Shown here: positions 53,292-64,000 of the stretch, one piece after another
How positions within the stretch are numbered: position 1 is the stretch's first letter
Layout: the number at the start of each line of letters is the position of its first letter
NCBI RefSeq assembly: GCF_033568475.1
Contig: NC_133121.1
Location: 6,882,001-6,946,000 of the forward strand
Reading direction: 5' to 3'
DNA length: 64,000 bases
Source: Henckelia pumila
Taxonomy: Eukaryota > Streptophyta > Magnoliopsida > Lamiales > Gesneriaceae
Position numbers and translations under genes: made by a program
The notes under the pieces: generated by a model
What the model saw: the letters and a program-made list of their open reading frames with translations, nothing else
Told to the model about the DNA's origin: nothing
Database searches by the model: none

Positions 53292-53307
53292 TTAAGTTTG
53301 GGGGGGG
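53292..53307 (+). other. Internal polypurine-tract-like sequence
   Basis: TTAAGTTTGGGGGGGG shares TAAGTTTGGGGG with the terminal PPT at 54929-54940. The outer element has the same site with a run of 14 C on the + strand (56741-56754). It could act as a second plus-strand primer; inferred only. Confidence 0.5.
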
Positions 53308-53429
53308 TGAATCAATGTTTGATTTAGTTTGATTTAGTTGTTTGATTGTTTGGTTGAAAGTTGAGTTCTGAATCAATGTTTGATTTAGTTTGATTTAGTT
53401 GTTTGGTTGTTTGGTTGAAAGTTGAGTTT
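53308..53429 (+). repeat. 61-bp direct tandem duplication
   Basis: 53308-53368 and 53369-53429 are near-identical (TGAATCAATGTTTGATTTAG...GAAAGTTGAGTT). Confidence 0.9.
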
Positions 53430-54928
53430 TGAATTTCATAGATAAAATTTTTGTTGAGTTTAGTTGTTTTTGGTTGAGTCGAGTTGAATTTAAAAGAAGT
53501 TGAGAAATATATGGATGCATGGCCAATGAAAAATATTTTTGTGCTATAACTGAAATTCATGATTGTCTACCTATCTGACAGACATTTTTGAAAATATGGA
53601 ACCAATTAGATGAACAATTTCCTATATACTTTGTGATTAATACTTGAATCTGATTTTTGAGACATACAGACATAGATATGATTGAGGCATTGTTTGAAAT
53701 TTTTGGGCCTAATTTTCATTGAATTTATCCTTAGTTGCCCATTTGAGCTACACTTGTATATTAGTACATTGAGGTACGAGAAAATCTGAAATTTTTGTGA
53801 AAATCATCGTTAACTGTTGATGATTATTTTTTCTGCACTGATTGAGATTTGTATGATTTAATTGTGGATTGAAACTTGTCTAGAACTAGTTCGAACACTC
53901 TTCGAGGCGAAATACGGGCAAAACTGAGATTAGGAATGATTTAGGCAATTTTTCTGAATTCGTTTGAGCCTTTCAAGCTACCTATTACTATTTTATCCCT
54001 AGTACCTTGTTTGAGCTTTATTTGAAAATCGAATGGTATGCATGTAAACGTGTGATTAAACCCCCCATTCGTCATTATTTCAAGGTCCTACATTGACTAC
54101 CTGAATAGCCAATACACTATTTCCTACCTTTAAGGGAGTAATTTGAATGCTAAAATGTTTTATGCTCCTAGTTTTATTTGTGAGAAAAAGGATTGGTGTG
54201 GTGGATGAATTGAAAAGATGAAAAAAAAGGTAGTAGAAAAAAGAGTTGAAAAATGTGGTTGAAAAAGTTGTGAAAAAAAGAAAAAATTTGTGAGAGAGTT
54301 GTGAAAAAGTTGAAATTTTAATGAAGTGAATTGAAATAGAAGTGAATTGTGAATGAAAAAGGAGTTGAAGTTAGAATGAGCATAAAAATATGAATTACTC
54401 CTTATTTTGAATTCTTATCCTTCATTTGTAGCCATGAGCCAGGCCTTACATTATAAGCTGAATAAGTCCTATTGACCGAGTCTCAGTTGCCCAATATACT
54501 AGTGGAGAAGAGTTGCGAGAATTTAGCCTATGGACTGTTGATTGATGCTTTTAATGATTATAAATTTTGATCTAAACACGCACACACTATTATTTTTTGC
54601 ATTTACCTATTTGTGAGTGTTTTTGATTTATATCCTATATTTGATCCTATACTATCCTTGAAAAGTCCTCATGATCTATGAATGTTTGAATTGAATTTGG
54701 AGAATGGTGTTTTGAACTTGAGTTGCGGAGATTGTGAGTTTATGCGGTTATTATTTTGTGATTGGCTAAAACTTTCAAGTGTTAGTAGGTTGGATATGAT
54801 TGGATTTGAAAATTCTTTGAAATCATTGTCGAGGTCATTGTTCCATAATATTTCTTGACTATTCTTGTTGGTTTTTGATAGAATAAGTTTTTGGAATTTA
54901 ATAGTTTTGCTCGGGACTAGCAAAAGTC

Positions 54929-54944
54929 TAAGTTTGGGGGTATT
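54929..54944 (+). other. Polypurine tract of the inner element
   Basis: TAAGTTTGGGGGTATT lies directly before the 3' LTR. Confidence 0.85.
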
Positions 54945-56344
54945 TGATAAGTGTATTTTATACACTTAATTTATATATGCTTTTAATTGTTAATTGCTTG
55001 TTTCGAGCAGATTTATGTGGGTATTTTGTTGTTTTTGTGTTTACAGTGAATTGTGGAATTTTGGGGAGAAAAGAATAATTACTGAATTTATTTGGAGAAA
55101 TAAATTAAAGAGTAAAGAATGGAGAAAGAAGAAAAAAGAAGAAACGTAAAGAAGAGAAGAAGAGAAAGAATGAACAGTTTTGGGCTTTTCTTTATTGGGC
55201 CTTGAAGAAAGTTCAGCGCTTCTCAACCGCGCTCATTCAAGAGCAATCGCGCTTGTTCCTGGGAAATTCTGAGAACTGGAAATTTCGAGATCAAGGCGCG
55301 CCCGCGCCGTCTATTGAGCGCCCGGTCCGTGGCTGAATTGGAAAGATTTTATTAAGACGGGAAATTTTTATGGGCTTAATTTTGTGGGCTTTGGTGCACG
55401 CTATAAAAGGATTTTTGTCAGACTTGAAAGGGAGCCGCCATAACACATCACACGCAGATATCAGAGAACAGAGATTGATTGTGATCGTGATTTTCCTGAG
55501 AAGATTTCTGGAGCTTAATTTGAAGAACGAAGACGGAGTTTGATAGTCCGGACACGGCGTCGACGACAGATTTGTTTTTTATCTTTTATTTAATTCTGAA
55601 CATGTTTGGATTTATTATTTATTGTTTTCAGAATTTTATTATGAACTAATTTTCATAGTCTAGAGGTCGGATGGAACCTGGTGTAGACGCTTTCATGAAT
55701 TTTTTATTTTATTGAATTGGATTTCTTCTAGATTAATTGTTTTTTTCTAGAATTGATTGTCTTTTCAATTATCTGATCAATAATTGATTTGTTATATTTA
55801 TTTGAAATCATTGCTCGGAAGAGAGGATTTTGAATAGGACATTAGAAAATACACTGCTAGTTATTTATACAGCTTGGGAGAGTGTATGATTTTAACAGAG
55901 CTTTTAAAAAGAACATTGTTTTGTGATAGATCACTGCGATAAATTCTTAATAGGGATATTGGAATTTAATTGTAGTTGATAAACATTATTTGTTGCTCGG
56001 GAGAGAGAAATAATAAACGTAAGTGTTCTTGGCTATTAATTGATTGGAATTCATGAAGATTAATTAATTAGGATTGATTGTTGTTGAAACCAGGTGAAAT
56101 CTATACCTCTAGACCATTTTTCTCTGATTGATTTTTAATCTGAAAGTTGTGTGCGTGCTTTTAAATCTCTTAATTATTTTATTTTTATTGCAAAATTCTT
56201 GATTATTGATTTTCTAGATAAAGTTTAGACTATTCTAATTACAAGTACTAAATATTTTCATTTTACTCCCTGTGGGATCGATATCTGATTTAATCACTAT
56301 ATTAAAACTTGACACTCGTACGCTTGCGAGCAATTTTCACAACA
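54945..56344 (+). repeat. 3' LTR of the inner element
   Basis: 1400 bp, ~98.8% identical by hand comparison to 47133-48532, with the same TG...CA ends and the same GC module near 55294. Confidence 0.95.
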
Positions 56345-56740
56345 CTAATATACGTGTAGGCTCAAATGGGCAACTAAGGATAAATTTTTTTTTCTATGAA
56401 AATTAGGCCCAAAAAATTCAAACAATGACTCAATCATATCTATGTCTGTATGTTTCAAAAATTAGATTCAAGTATTAATCACAGAGTATATATGAAATTG
56501 TTCATTCACTTGGTTCCATTTTTTCTCAAAAATATTTGTCAGATAGGTAGACAATCATGGATTTCAGTTATAGCACAAAATTTTTTCATCATTGGCCATG
56601 CATCCAATTCTTTCGCGACTTTTTTTCAATTCAACTAAACTCAACTAACAAAATTTTATTCTCAACAAAAAATTTTATCTATGAAGCACAATAAAACTCA
56701 ACGAAACAACTATCAACCAACTAAATCAAACACTGATTTA

Positions 56741-56754
56741 CCCCCCCCCCCCCC
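56741..56754. repeat. Poly-C run (C14)
   Basis: Fourteen C on the + strand, followed by AAACTTAA; the counterpart of the internal PPT-like site of the inner element. Run length may be affected by sequencing error. Confidence 0.9.
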
Positions 56755-57072
56755 AAACTTAATGTAATCATTGTCCCTAATGATTAAAAACAATAAGATA
56801 GAACAAGGGACGCGTACCTTCGACACCGAGCATCAGTACTCGATTTGTGTAGGTTGCAGCGCTTCGACACCGAGCATCAGTACTCGGCATCATCAACATC
56901 AGCAGAATCCGCATGGAGGGAGGCTGCTGTAGTATGGTTAGCGCGTGCGGAAGTTTATTTGGTAACACACGGAGAAGCTCTTGAAGTATGCTGGTGTAGC
57001 TAGGATGTGCGCTGATTAAAATTTTGTTAGCGCAAGGATTGGGTTGTTTGCGCATAGAGTGAAACAGGTGGT

Positions 57073-57346
57073 GCGCGTTTGCGCTGTGATAAGAGCTGTT
57101 TTTTAGCGCGATTGCGCTGTGGTCTGCGCTAATGGAGCGCTTGAGATGCGCGTTTGCGCATGGTGTAGGGGAGGGATGCGCGTTTGCGCTGCATGGTGTA
57201 GGGGAGGGATGCACGTTTGTGCTGCATGGTGAGACTTGCGTTTGCGCTAAAAGTTGCGCAGATTAGTTGTTGTTTGCGCAAGGAGGAGAGCTTATGATTT
57301 AGCGCAATTGCGCTTCAAGGGGCGCAGATTATATGCGCGTTTGCGC
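57073..57346 (-). repeat. GCGC-N4-GCGC array of the outer element
   Basis: Exact units on the + strand start at 57073, 57106, 57148, 57178, 57302 and 57335, with a decayed GCACGTTTGTGC at 57211. Three of the neighbouring start-to-start gaps (57073-57106, 57178-57211, 57302-57335) are exactly 33 bp. Spacers are mainly GTTT (AAAC on the element's sense strand), also GATT and AATT, unlike the TATC/TAAC of the inner element. Part of it is a ~33-bp direct repeat with CATGGTGTAGGGGAGGGATG. Confidence 0.88.
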
Positions 57347-57494
57347 TTGAATGTGCGCTGATTAGTTGCCTGAAGTGTAGTTCACACACGAATGCTCCAC
57401 AGATCCCACGCAGGCGCGCATAAGTCACTGACTTCATGCTCAATTTGAGATTTTTAAGCCTGAAATTTTTTTGAAAATTGTCAAGAATTAGGCT

Positions 57495-57498
<4 letters not shown>

Positions 57499-57532
<34 letters not shown>
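57499..57532. repeat. (TA)n microsatellite
   Basis: About seventeen TA units inside the outer element; absent from the same place in the inner element. Confidence 0.95.
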
Positions 57533-57537
<5 letters not shown>

Positions 57538-57658
57538 CTATAAAAATAATTAATCAAAAATTAAATAAAATAAAAAACAAAAGTAAATAAAAGAAAAATC
57601 TTGGGTTGCCTCCCAAGTAGCGCTTGGTTTAGAGTCGTCAGCCCGACTTTCACCGTCG

Positions 57659-59917
57659 TTAGATATTCACTTTCTCTTTCACTCGCCAAATAAATTCCAC
57701 AAACCGCCTTTTAAATTTTGCTTTTTTTTTCTTCGTGGTTTTATTCGTCGATAAATTTGGCGCTTTACTCTTGGATTCAACCTCAAAATCGGCTCTTGGA
57801 CAGCTCTCTAACTTCACAACAGGTTCAATTAAGCACAATTCTTCTATGGGTGGATTGGGTGCTTTCGTGAATAAATTGAAAATCACTCTCTCGCCTTCCA
57901 CACCCATAGATAATTCACCCTTCTTGACTTCGATCTTGGTATCCGCAGTGTCCAGGAATGGTCTCCCCAATATCAGTGGCATATTTGTATCCTCCACCAT
58001 ATCTAGCACAACAAAATCCGCAGGAAAAATAAATTTATCTATTTTTACCAGAACATCTTCAATAATTCCAAGCGGATATGTAATCGATCTATCAGCCAAC
58101 TGCAAAGCGATCATTGTGGGCTTCACCTCACCAAGTCCTAAGCTCCTGAAAGCAGACAAAGACATTAAATTAATGCTAGCTCCTAAATCGCAAAGTGCAT
58201 TATTAAAATAAGATGAACCAATAGTGCAAGGAATAATAAAACTCCCTGGATTCTTAAGTTTCTGTGGCATCTTCTTTTGTAGCACCGCACTGCACTCTTC
58301 CGTTAAATTCACCACCTCGTTCTCTAGCAGCCTCCTCTTCTTGGACATCACCTCCTTGATGAACTTCGCATAATTCGGCATTTGCTCCAAAGCTTCAGCA
58401 AAGGGGATGTTGATGTGAATTTTCTTGAAAATCTCCAAGAACTTGAAAAACTGCTCATCCAACGCCTTCTTCTTGAACCTTTGTGGTTAGGGGAGTGGAG
58501 GCTTGTACATCGGTTTCGAGTCAGGTTCAGGCTTCTTCTCTTTCTCCTCGACTTTTTCCTCAAATTTCTTCTCCGCAACAGTAGGGATTTGGACTTCAAC
58601 TTCTTTGCCACTCCTCAACTCGATGGCATTGCACTGCTCCTTGAGATTTACCTCAGTGTTGCTTGGGAATTGGCCGCGGTTGTTGTCTTTCAGTTCGTTC
58701 GCCAACTGCCCTATGTTAGTCTCCATGGATTGCAATACAGCACCAATGTTGGTCATGTGCATCTCCAAGCTATCAAGGCGAGACTCAGTTCTCGCCATCC
58801 TCTTACCTGATTCCTGCACAAAGGTACTAACCACATCCTCCAAAGATAACTTACCATCACCCTTATTAGTATTGTTAGCATATGAAAAATTTTCATTATT
58901 CCGCAAACTAGGGTGATAAGCATTAGGAACCGGATTACCTCTGTAAGCTCCATAACCTCGGTAGCCATTAGGATTAATATAATTAACTTCCTCTCGGGTA
59001 TGTGATCCTTCAACTCCAATTGAATCTGCAACATTAATCTTATTCAAAGAAGCTACATGTGTAGTCAGTGCAGATAGTTGAGCAATGATGGATGTGAGAG
59101 GATCCACTGCATACACTCCAGCTGGCTTCTTTACTCCCATACGCTCAGATGGCCATTGAAAGCTATTGACCGTCATCTGTTCCAGCATCTCGTAGGCCTG
59201 TACATGGTCCTTTGCAAAAATAGTACCTCCAGCCCCAGAATCCACATTCATCCTCGTAGGCGCATTCAGTCCGTTGTAAAACCACTCGATCTGTTCCCAA
59301 TCTGCAAAATTGTGGTTAGGACAACGTCTTAGTAATTCTTTGTACCTTTCCCACGCCTCGTATAGTTGTTCAGTGTTTATCTGCCGGAACGTGCTGATTT
59401 TGATCTTCAGTTGGGTGGATTTGGCAGGTAGAAAATATTTCGCAAGAAATGTTTCTGCCATCCTCTCCCAAGTAGTGATGCTTCCAAGCGGCAGTGATTG
59501 CAACCAACTCCTTGCTTGATCTCTGAGAGAAAAAGGAAACAAGCATAAATGAATAATATCATCAGGAACACCGTTAAATTTTACCATATCAGTAATTTCT
59601 AAGAAGGTCCTGAGATGCAGGTGAGGATCAGCTGTGGCACTCCCATTAAATTGGTTCGATTGAACCATGTTGATTAATGTCAGCTTCAGTTAAAAATTAT
59701 TGGCGGTAATGGTCCCTCGCGCGATTCCAGAGTAGTGAGTCTGGATCGTCGGTCTGAAGTGGTCTCTAATTGGCACCAAGGGAGCTTGATTTACTTCTTC
59801 TTCAGCCATGTTCCTTAATTCTTCTCGTCCCGCTCTTGTCAAAGCACGTGCAGTACGCTCGATCTCCGGATCAAAAAGTAACGATTTCGCACTTTGAGAT
59901 CGTCGCATAAACTGCAA
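57659..59917 (-). pseudogene. gag-protease ORF of the outer element with two nonsense codons
   Basis: One frame of 752 codons on the minus strand has TAA at 59690-59692 and at 58487-58489; the inner copy has sense codons at both. Domain order is as in the inner copy: gag core (FPFSLRDQARSWLQSL), a linker with a Glu/Lys-rich stretch, and a retropepsin-like domain (CDLGASINLM, LILGRPFL). Its C terminus is FVEFIWRVKEKVNI. The nonsense positions differ from those of the inner copy, so each was inactivated separately. No pol follows. Confidence 0.9.
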
Positions 59918-60026
59918 TTAAAAATAAGAAGAAATTAATTAGTAACTTAAAATAAAATAAAAAAAACTCTAAATTAAAATCTAGACTAATTGGTAACCAG
60001 ACTAAAAAATAATCAAAATTTACTCT

Positions 60027-60071
60027 CCGGAAACGGCGCCAAAAACTTCCCGGAAACGGCGCCAAAAACTT
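60027..60071 (-). other. Tandemly duplicated primer binding site of the outer element
   Basis: CCGGAAACGGCGCCAAAAACTT occurs twice, once against the 5' LTR and once 23-24 bp inward. On the minus strand each reads TGGCGCCGTTTCCGG, one mismatch (G to T) from the tRNA-Asp complement seen in the inner element. Confidence 0.85.
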
Positions 60072-61476
60072 GTTGTGAAAAATGCTCGCAAGCATACGAG
60101 TGTCAAGTTTTAATATAGTGATAAAATCAAGAATCGATCCCACAGGGAGTGAAATGAAAATATTCAGTGCTTGTAATTAAAATAGTCCAAACTTTATCTA
60201 AAAAATCAATGTTTGAGAATTTCGCAGAAAAATAAAATAATTAAAGAGTTTTTGATAGCACGCACACAACTTTCATATAAATATCAATTAGAGAAAAATG
60301 GTATAGAGGTTTAGATTTCACCTGGTTTCAACAACAATCAATTCTAATTAATTAATCTTCATGAATTCCAATCAATTAATAGCCAAGAACACTTAAGTTT
60401 ATTATTTCCCTCTCCCGAGCAACAAATAATTTTTATCAACTACAATTCAATTCCAATATCCCTAGTAAGAATTTACTTGCAGTGATCTATCACAAAACAA
60501 TATTCTTTTTAAAAGCTCTGTTAAAATCATACACTCTCCCGAGTTATATAAATAATTAACAGTGTATTTTCTATTGGTCCTATTCAAAATCTCCTCTCCC
60601 GAGTGCCATATTTCAAATAAATATTACAAATCAATTATTGATCAGGTAATTGAAAAGACAATCAATTCTAAAAAAAACAATTAATCTAGAAGAAACTCAA
60701 TTCAATAAAATCAAAAATTCATGAAAGCGTCTACACCAGGTCCATCCGACCTCTAGACTATAAAAATTTAGTTCATATTAAAATTCTGAATAAAACAAAA
60801 CATGTTCAAAATTCCAGACATGAATTCAGAATTAAATAAATAAAAGATAAGAAAACAAATCCGTCGCCGACGCCATGTCCGATCTCTCGATCTCCGTCTT
60901 CGTTCTTCAAGTTTGTGCCCAGAATATCCACGATCAATTCTTTGATATCTGTTGTATGAGTTGTTGCGGCTCTTCTTCTTTATTTCAGACTTTAATTCCC
61001 TTTATATACTACATGCAAAAGCCCAACAAAAAGCCTAACAAATATTAAAAGTTTCCTTCCCGATAAAAATTCCCAACTTCAGATTTCTTCGACGCGCGGG
61101 CGCCTCACACTCCCAGGCGGGCGCGCATAGACTACTGATTTCAATTCTCCAATCTCCCAGAAACATAGCGCGATAGCACTTGTGAAAGCGCTAAAGATTG
61201 ACGCTAAACTTTGGCCCAATAACAAAGCCCATTAACACTTCTCTGTACATTCTTTTCTTCTCTCTTCTTTTATTTTCTTTTTCTTTTTTATTTTATTTTC
61301 TTTTCTTCTCCTTTAATTCTTCTTTTCCACAAATACTCATTTTCTTCTTCTTTTCCAAATAATTCAATAATTCTCTGCAAGCACAAAAACAACAAAACCC
61401 ACACATAAATCTGCTCAAAACAAACATTTAACAATAAAACCCATAACTAAATTAAGTGTATAAAATACACTTATCA
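60071..61476 (-). repeat. 5' LTR of the outer element
   Basis: It runs from TGTTGTGAAAAATGCTCGC to ACACTTATCA on the + strand. The GC module is near 61091-61126 (GACGCGCGGGCGCC, GGCGGGCGCGCATAG). Confidence 0.95.
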
Positions 61477-61481
61477 GTACC

Positions 61482-63568
61482 TCAATTTTTGTTATTTCTA
61501 AAAAAAATTTATTTGTATTATTTTTATTGAGATGTATATCGTAGCTCAAACTTGTTCTTAAATTTCACTTTCATTCCTTTCGAAATTGTAATTTACTTTC
61601 AACATAAAGAATAATATCAGAATTTCAAAATGCTTATTTATTTAACTTACTTTGTCATCATATTTAGCAATGTTATACCTGTTATCAATTTTCTTGTTTT
61701 ATACGTTCCCCTCCATTTTCATACTCCCACATCTTTTAAGTCAGAGTGTTGCAATTTTACTTTAATATGTATTCATACTTATTTATTTGTGTCATTAAAA
61801 TTAAATTTAATTTGAAAATGAACAAATATATATGCTTTCAATTAATTACATGATCAACTTATATTTAGTATTTTTGTATGATTTTCATTAACACGTGAAA
61901 ATATTTGAAAGAGTTTGACTTATAAGCGATCTCTTAAACAACTTAAAAGGTAAATAACTCGCATATCTAGTTCGATCATCTGCCTTTATCTCCTTGCCAT
62001 ACCGATTAAGTTGCATTTAAAGTCACTCATATGAAGTAATTATCACTTTAACATGAAAAAATGAGAGTCTATATATGTTACACCTGGAACAATACTCTCT
62101 ATTTTGTTTTTGTATCACATGCTCACGCGAACATTTTGATACAAAAAATAATGAGGTTCACCAGTACTTTTTTTTAAAAAAAATTTATAGTAAGCTGATC
62201 CCACGAACATAAAATACCAAGAGTTAGCATATATTCGATGCATGAATGTGATTTAATTAATATGATGTTTATGAGTAAGTTGTTAATTAGATAAAGTTTT
62301 CAAGTACGACATGACCCAAATAATTAATAATATGAAGGCAAAATGATTAAATCTTTGTATAAAATATCATTCGAAACTAAAAAAATCATGGAGAATATCA
62401 AAACAGTTATGAAATCCATTTTGATTTCATGATTGGTAAATTTTTTTAAAAAAAATTCTTTCCAAGTAGAAATAGTTACCAAGGAGTTAAGTTGGTTAAA
62501 ATTTTCCTAATTAAAGTATAATGTTTTTATTATCATTAGGATTTGTGTATTAATTTATGTAAAAGAGAGTCGATTAAACAAAAAAAAAAAGTTAGATGAC
62601 GTTGATCTGGATAAACCGATCATATTTCATAATATCCAGTATTTATATTTTGGTAAAATGTGATAATATTGACCAAATAACTTGGTGAATAAAGAATTGG
62701 AATATTTATTTAGTATCAAATATATGATATATTTTAATAGATTGATTCATTAAAACTTATCCAATATACTTTTTTTAGTTTTATTATATTCCTTGAACAA
62801 TGAGTAATAAAGTTCTTCGTACAATTATTATTTTTTAATTTTATATTTAATTTATTTCGTAATATATAGAGTCATTAACATAACGTTATTTAAAGTTTTT
62901 TTACGCAAAGATCAAAATGACAAATGGGAACTTTTTAGTAACTAATGGTTATTATTCAACCACGCACAATTCTATTATCTTATTTTCTATTTTTTAAAAA
63001 GCGTGATGTTCATCATTTTTTAACACTTAAAAATCTAATAGTGATTAATTTGAAGTGATAGTATCATTTTTGTTATGGATATATACTACGCAGATTTTGA
63101 CTCAATATATTCTAATTTGCATGAATGATAGTGGATTCATATGCATTACTACGCTGCTATATATGATAATATGATGATACTATTTCTTCAAAATTTGGGA
63201 TAAAAAAAGTTTCTTTTTACTCTATTCGCAGCATATTGTTAAATTTCTTAATCAGTGTGACTTGTATATATGGTATCAAATTATTGAATGCATAAAAGTA
63301 CTTATAATTAAAACAAAACGTACTATTTTCTGACTATATATATATATCGAATTTCACTTTTCTAAAAAAATGGTTATTTACATTTTTTTACTTAATTTAA
63401 ATTTAATTTAATACATACTTTACTTATTTAATTACTTCTGGGAAATTGAATTCTATAAAAATTGCATTAAAATAATAAATTGCTTGAATTTATTCACAAT
63501 TCAAATATTTTTTTAAAAAAAAATAATAAATCAAATTTAAATGATATAGGTTCAATTACAACTTTACC

Positions 63569-63602
<34 letters not shown>

Positions 63603-63632
63603 CATTCTAAATAATTGTCAGGTATTTTTTTG
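61482..63632. other. AT-rich intergenic DNA, no gene seen
   Basis: The stretch is very AT-rich with many short homopolymers. No ORF with recognisable homology and no transposon ends were found. A (TA)n tract lies at 63573-63600. Confidence 0.55.
63573..63600. repeat. (TA)n microsatellite
   Basis: About fourteen AT/TA units. Confidence 0.95.
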
Positions 63633-63680
63633 GTTAAGCGTGCTTGAGTAAAGAAGCAACGAGATGAGTAAATCTTTTTT
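63633..63680 (+). repeat. 5S rRNA-like relic (possible TRIM/Cassandra LTR fragment)
   Basis: GTTAAGCGTGCTTG matches the internal promoter region of plant 5S rRNA exactly. The next ~30 bases (GAGTAAAGAAGCAACGAGATG...) follow it loosely, mainly by A-for-G changes. The upstream half of 5S is missing, so this is not a functional gene. Cassandra TRIMs carry 5S-like sequence in their LTRs, which is the likeliest origin. Confidence 0.4.
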
Positions 63681-64000
63681 GATGTTTTTATACATCAAGT
63701 TGCTCATGGTGCTCTATGATTTGGTTAGCTTGACGAGCCGTAAATTAAAGAGGAACGTCGAATCTTAATAGGTAAGACTGATATCTGGTGAAGACACGGC
63801 CTACTGTAAGACACACCTCTTAATTTGTGAACACATTAAACTAACAACCCTATCAATTTGAACCCAATTAGGTGTAATTCCTCATGTCCTGTTGTTATAT
63901 GTATCACAAATATAAAAAAATAAAGTTGTGTATCTGTTATTAGTTACATATTTTTAGTTTAATGATAAATATTTGATCCTAATAATAACTCAAATTTAAA
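63681..64000. other. Unassigned DNA at the window edge
   Basis: This is 320 bp with moderate GC at first, then AT-rich. It could belong to the same relic as the 5S-like stretch; no ORF or second terminus is visible before the window ends. Confidence 0.4.

Larger units (their letters stand above)
53223..54944 (+). other. 3' untranslated interior of the inner element
   Basis: No ORF is supported. It contains a G8 tract, a 61-bp duplication and purine-rich runs, and ends in a terminal PPT. It is homologous to the outer element's 3' interior. Confidence 0.7.
47133..56344 (+). mobile_element. Inner Athila-like gag-pro element with extra ORF
   Basis: The perfect TSD CTAAT is at 47128-47132 and 56345-56349. 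The LTRs are 1400 bp each and by hand differ at about 17 positions (~1.2%). The interior holds a tRNA-Asp PBS, gag-protease (48669-50912), a GCGC array, a 387-codon ORF (52059-53222), a long untranslated segment and a PPT. RT, RNase H and integrase are absent. It inserted into the 3' interior of the outer element in opposite orientation. Confidence 0.95.
56345..57658 (-). other. Outer element interior downstream of gag-pro, extra ORF deleted
   Basis: Compared with the inner element, the region between gag-pro and the 3' interior is about 1.5 kb shorter. Only the acidic C-terminal end of the extra ORF survives (about 56960-56870). Near-repeats of CTTCGACACCGAGCATCAGTACTCG (56818 and 56863) mark a small local duplication. 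A (TA)n tract lies at 57499-57532. Confidence 0.7.
44535..61476 (-). mobile_element. Outer Athila-like gag-pro element, split by a nested relative
   Basis: The TSD GTACC is at 44530-44534 and 61477-61481. LTRs are 44535-45937 and 60071-61476, both in minus orientation. The element's own interior is 60070-56345 plus 47132-45938 (about 4.9 kb) and the inner element fills the gap. By hand the two LTRs differ at roughly 45 positions (~3%), more than those of the inner element, as the nesting requires. It encodes gag-protease only. No RT, RNase H or integrase motif was found, so movement would depend on an autonomous partner. Confidence 0.93.

Overview
This is a plant nuclear window, almost certainly from a eudicot. 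It carries genes with many GT-AG introns, a DYW-class PPR locus, a plant squalene epoxidase, AT-rich intergenic DNA with long (TA)n tracts, and heavy loading with LTR retrotransposons and MITEs. The inverted-repeat families hint at an asterid (perhaps Lamiales), but that is only a guess.

Genes, 1-16 kb. A PPR locus resembling Arabidopsis At3g49710 (2578-4412, +) is broken by a large internal deletion and frameshifts. It converges on an HflX-type organellar GTPase gene of 13 exons (4811-8558, -) resembling At3g49725; the pairing looks like old microsynteny. An intact eight-exon squalene epoxidase gene (10759-15944, -) encodes 529 residues and carries two hAT-type MITEs in intron 3.

Repeat-rich middle, 16-44 kb. 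Several MITEs and (TA)n tracts precede a partial DNA-level duplicate of the HflX gene (19745-20520). That duplicate abuts the truncated 3' LTR of an old Ty1/copia element. A Ty3/gypsy (Tekay/Del-like) element with ~2.08 kb LTRs (21106-30370, minus orientation, TSD GATTT) sits inside the copia pol gene. The copia remnant continues to 31784 and is interrupted by a solo LTR (31785-33180). An F-box/LRR pseudogene is split by a solo LTR (35058-37884, TSD GTTGC). A third solo LTR follows (38769-41452).

Nested pair, 44.5-61.5 kb. Two members of one Athila-like family that encodes gag-protease but no visible reverse transcriptase or integrase are nested in opposite orientation. The outer element (44535-61476, minus, TSD GTACC) is split by the inner one (47133-56344, plus, TSD CTAAT). 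The inner copy also has a 387-codon extra ORF that the outer copy has lost. Both carry, downstream of gag-pro, an array of GCGC-N4-GCGC units spaced close to 33 bp, with different spacer bases in the two copies. Each unit could fold into a 4-bp-stem tetraloop hairpin in RNA. Related GC modules sit in the LTRs of the family. This array is the most unusual structure in the window.

The last 2.5 kb is AT-rich with no gene seen, apart from a short 5S rRNA-like stretch (63633-63680) that may be the relic of a Cassandra-type TRIM. No tRNA gene, intact rRNA gene or CRISPR array was recognised.
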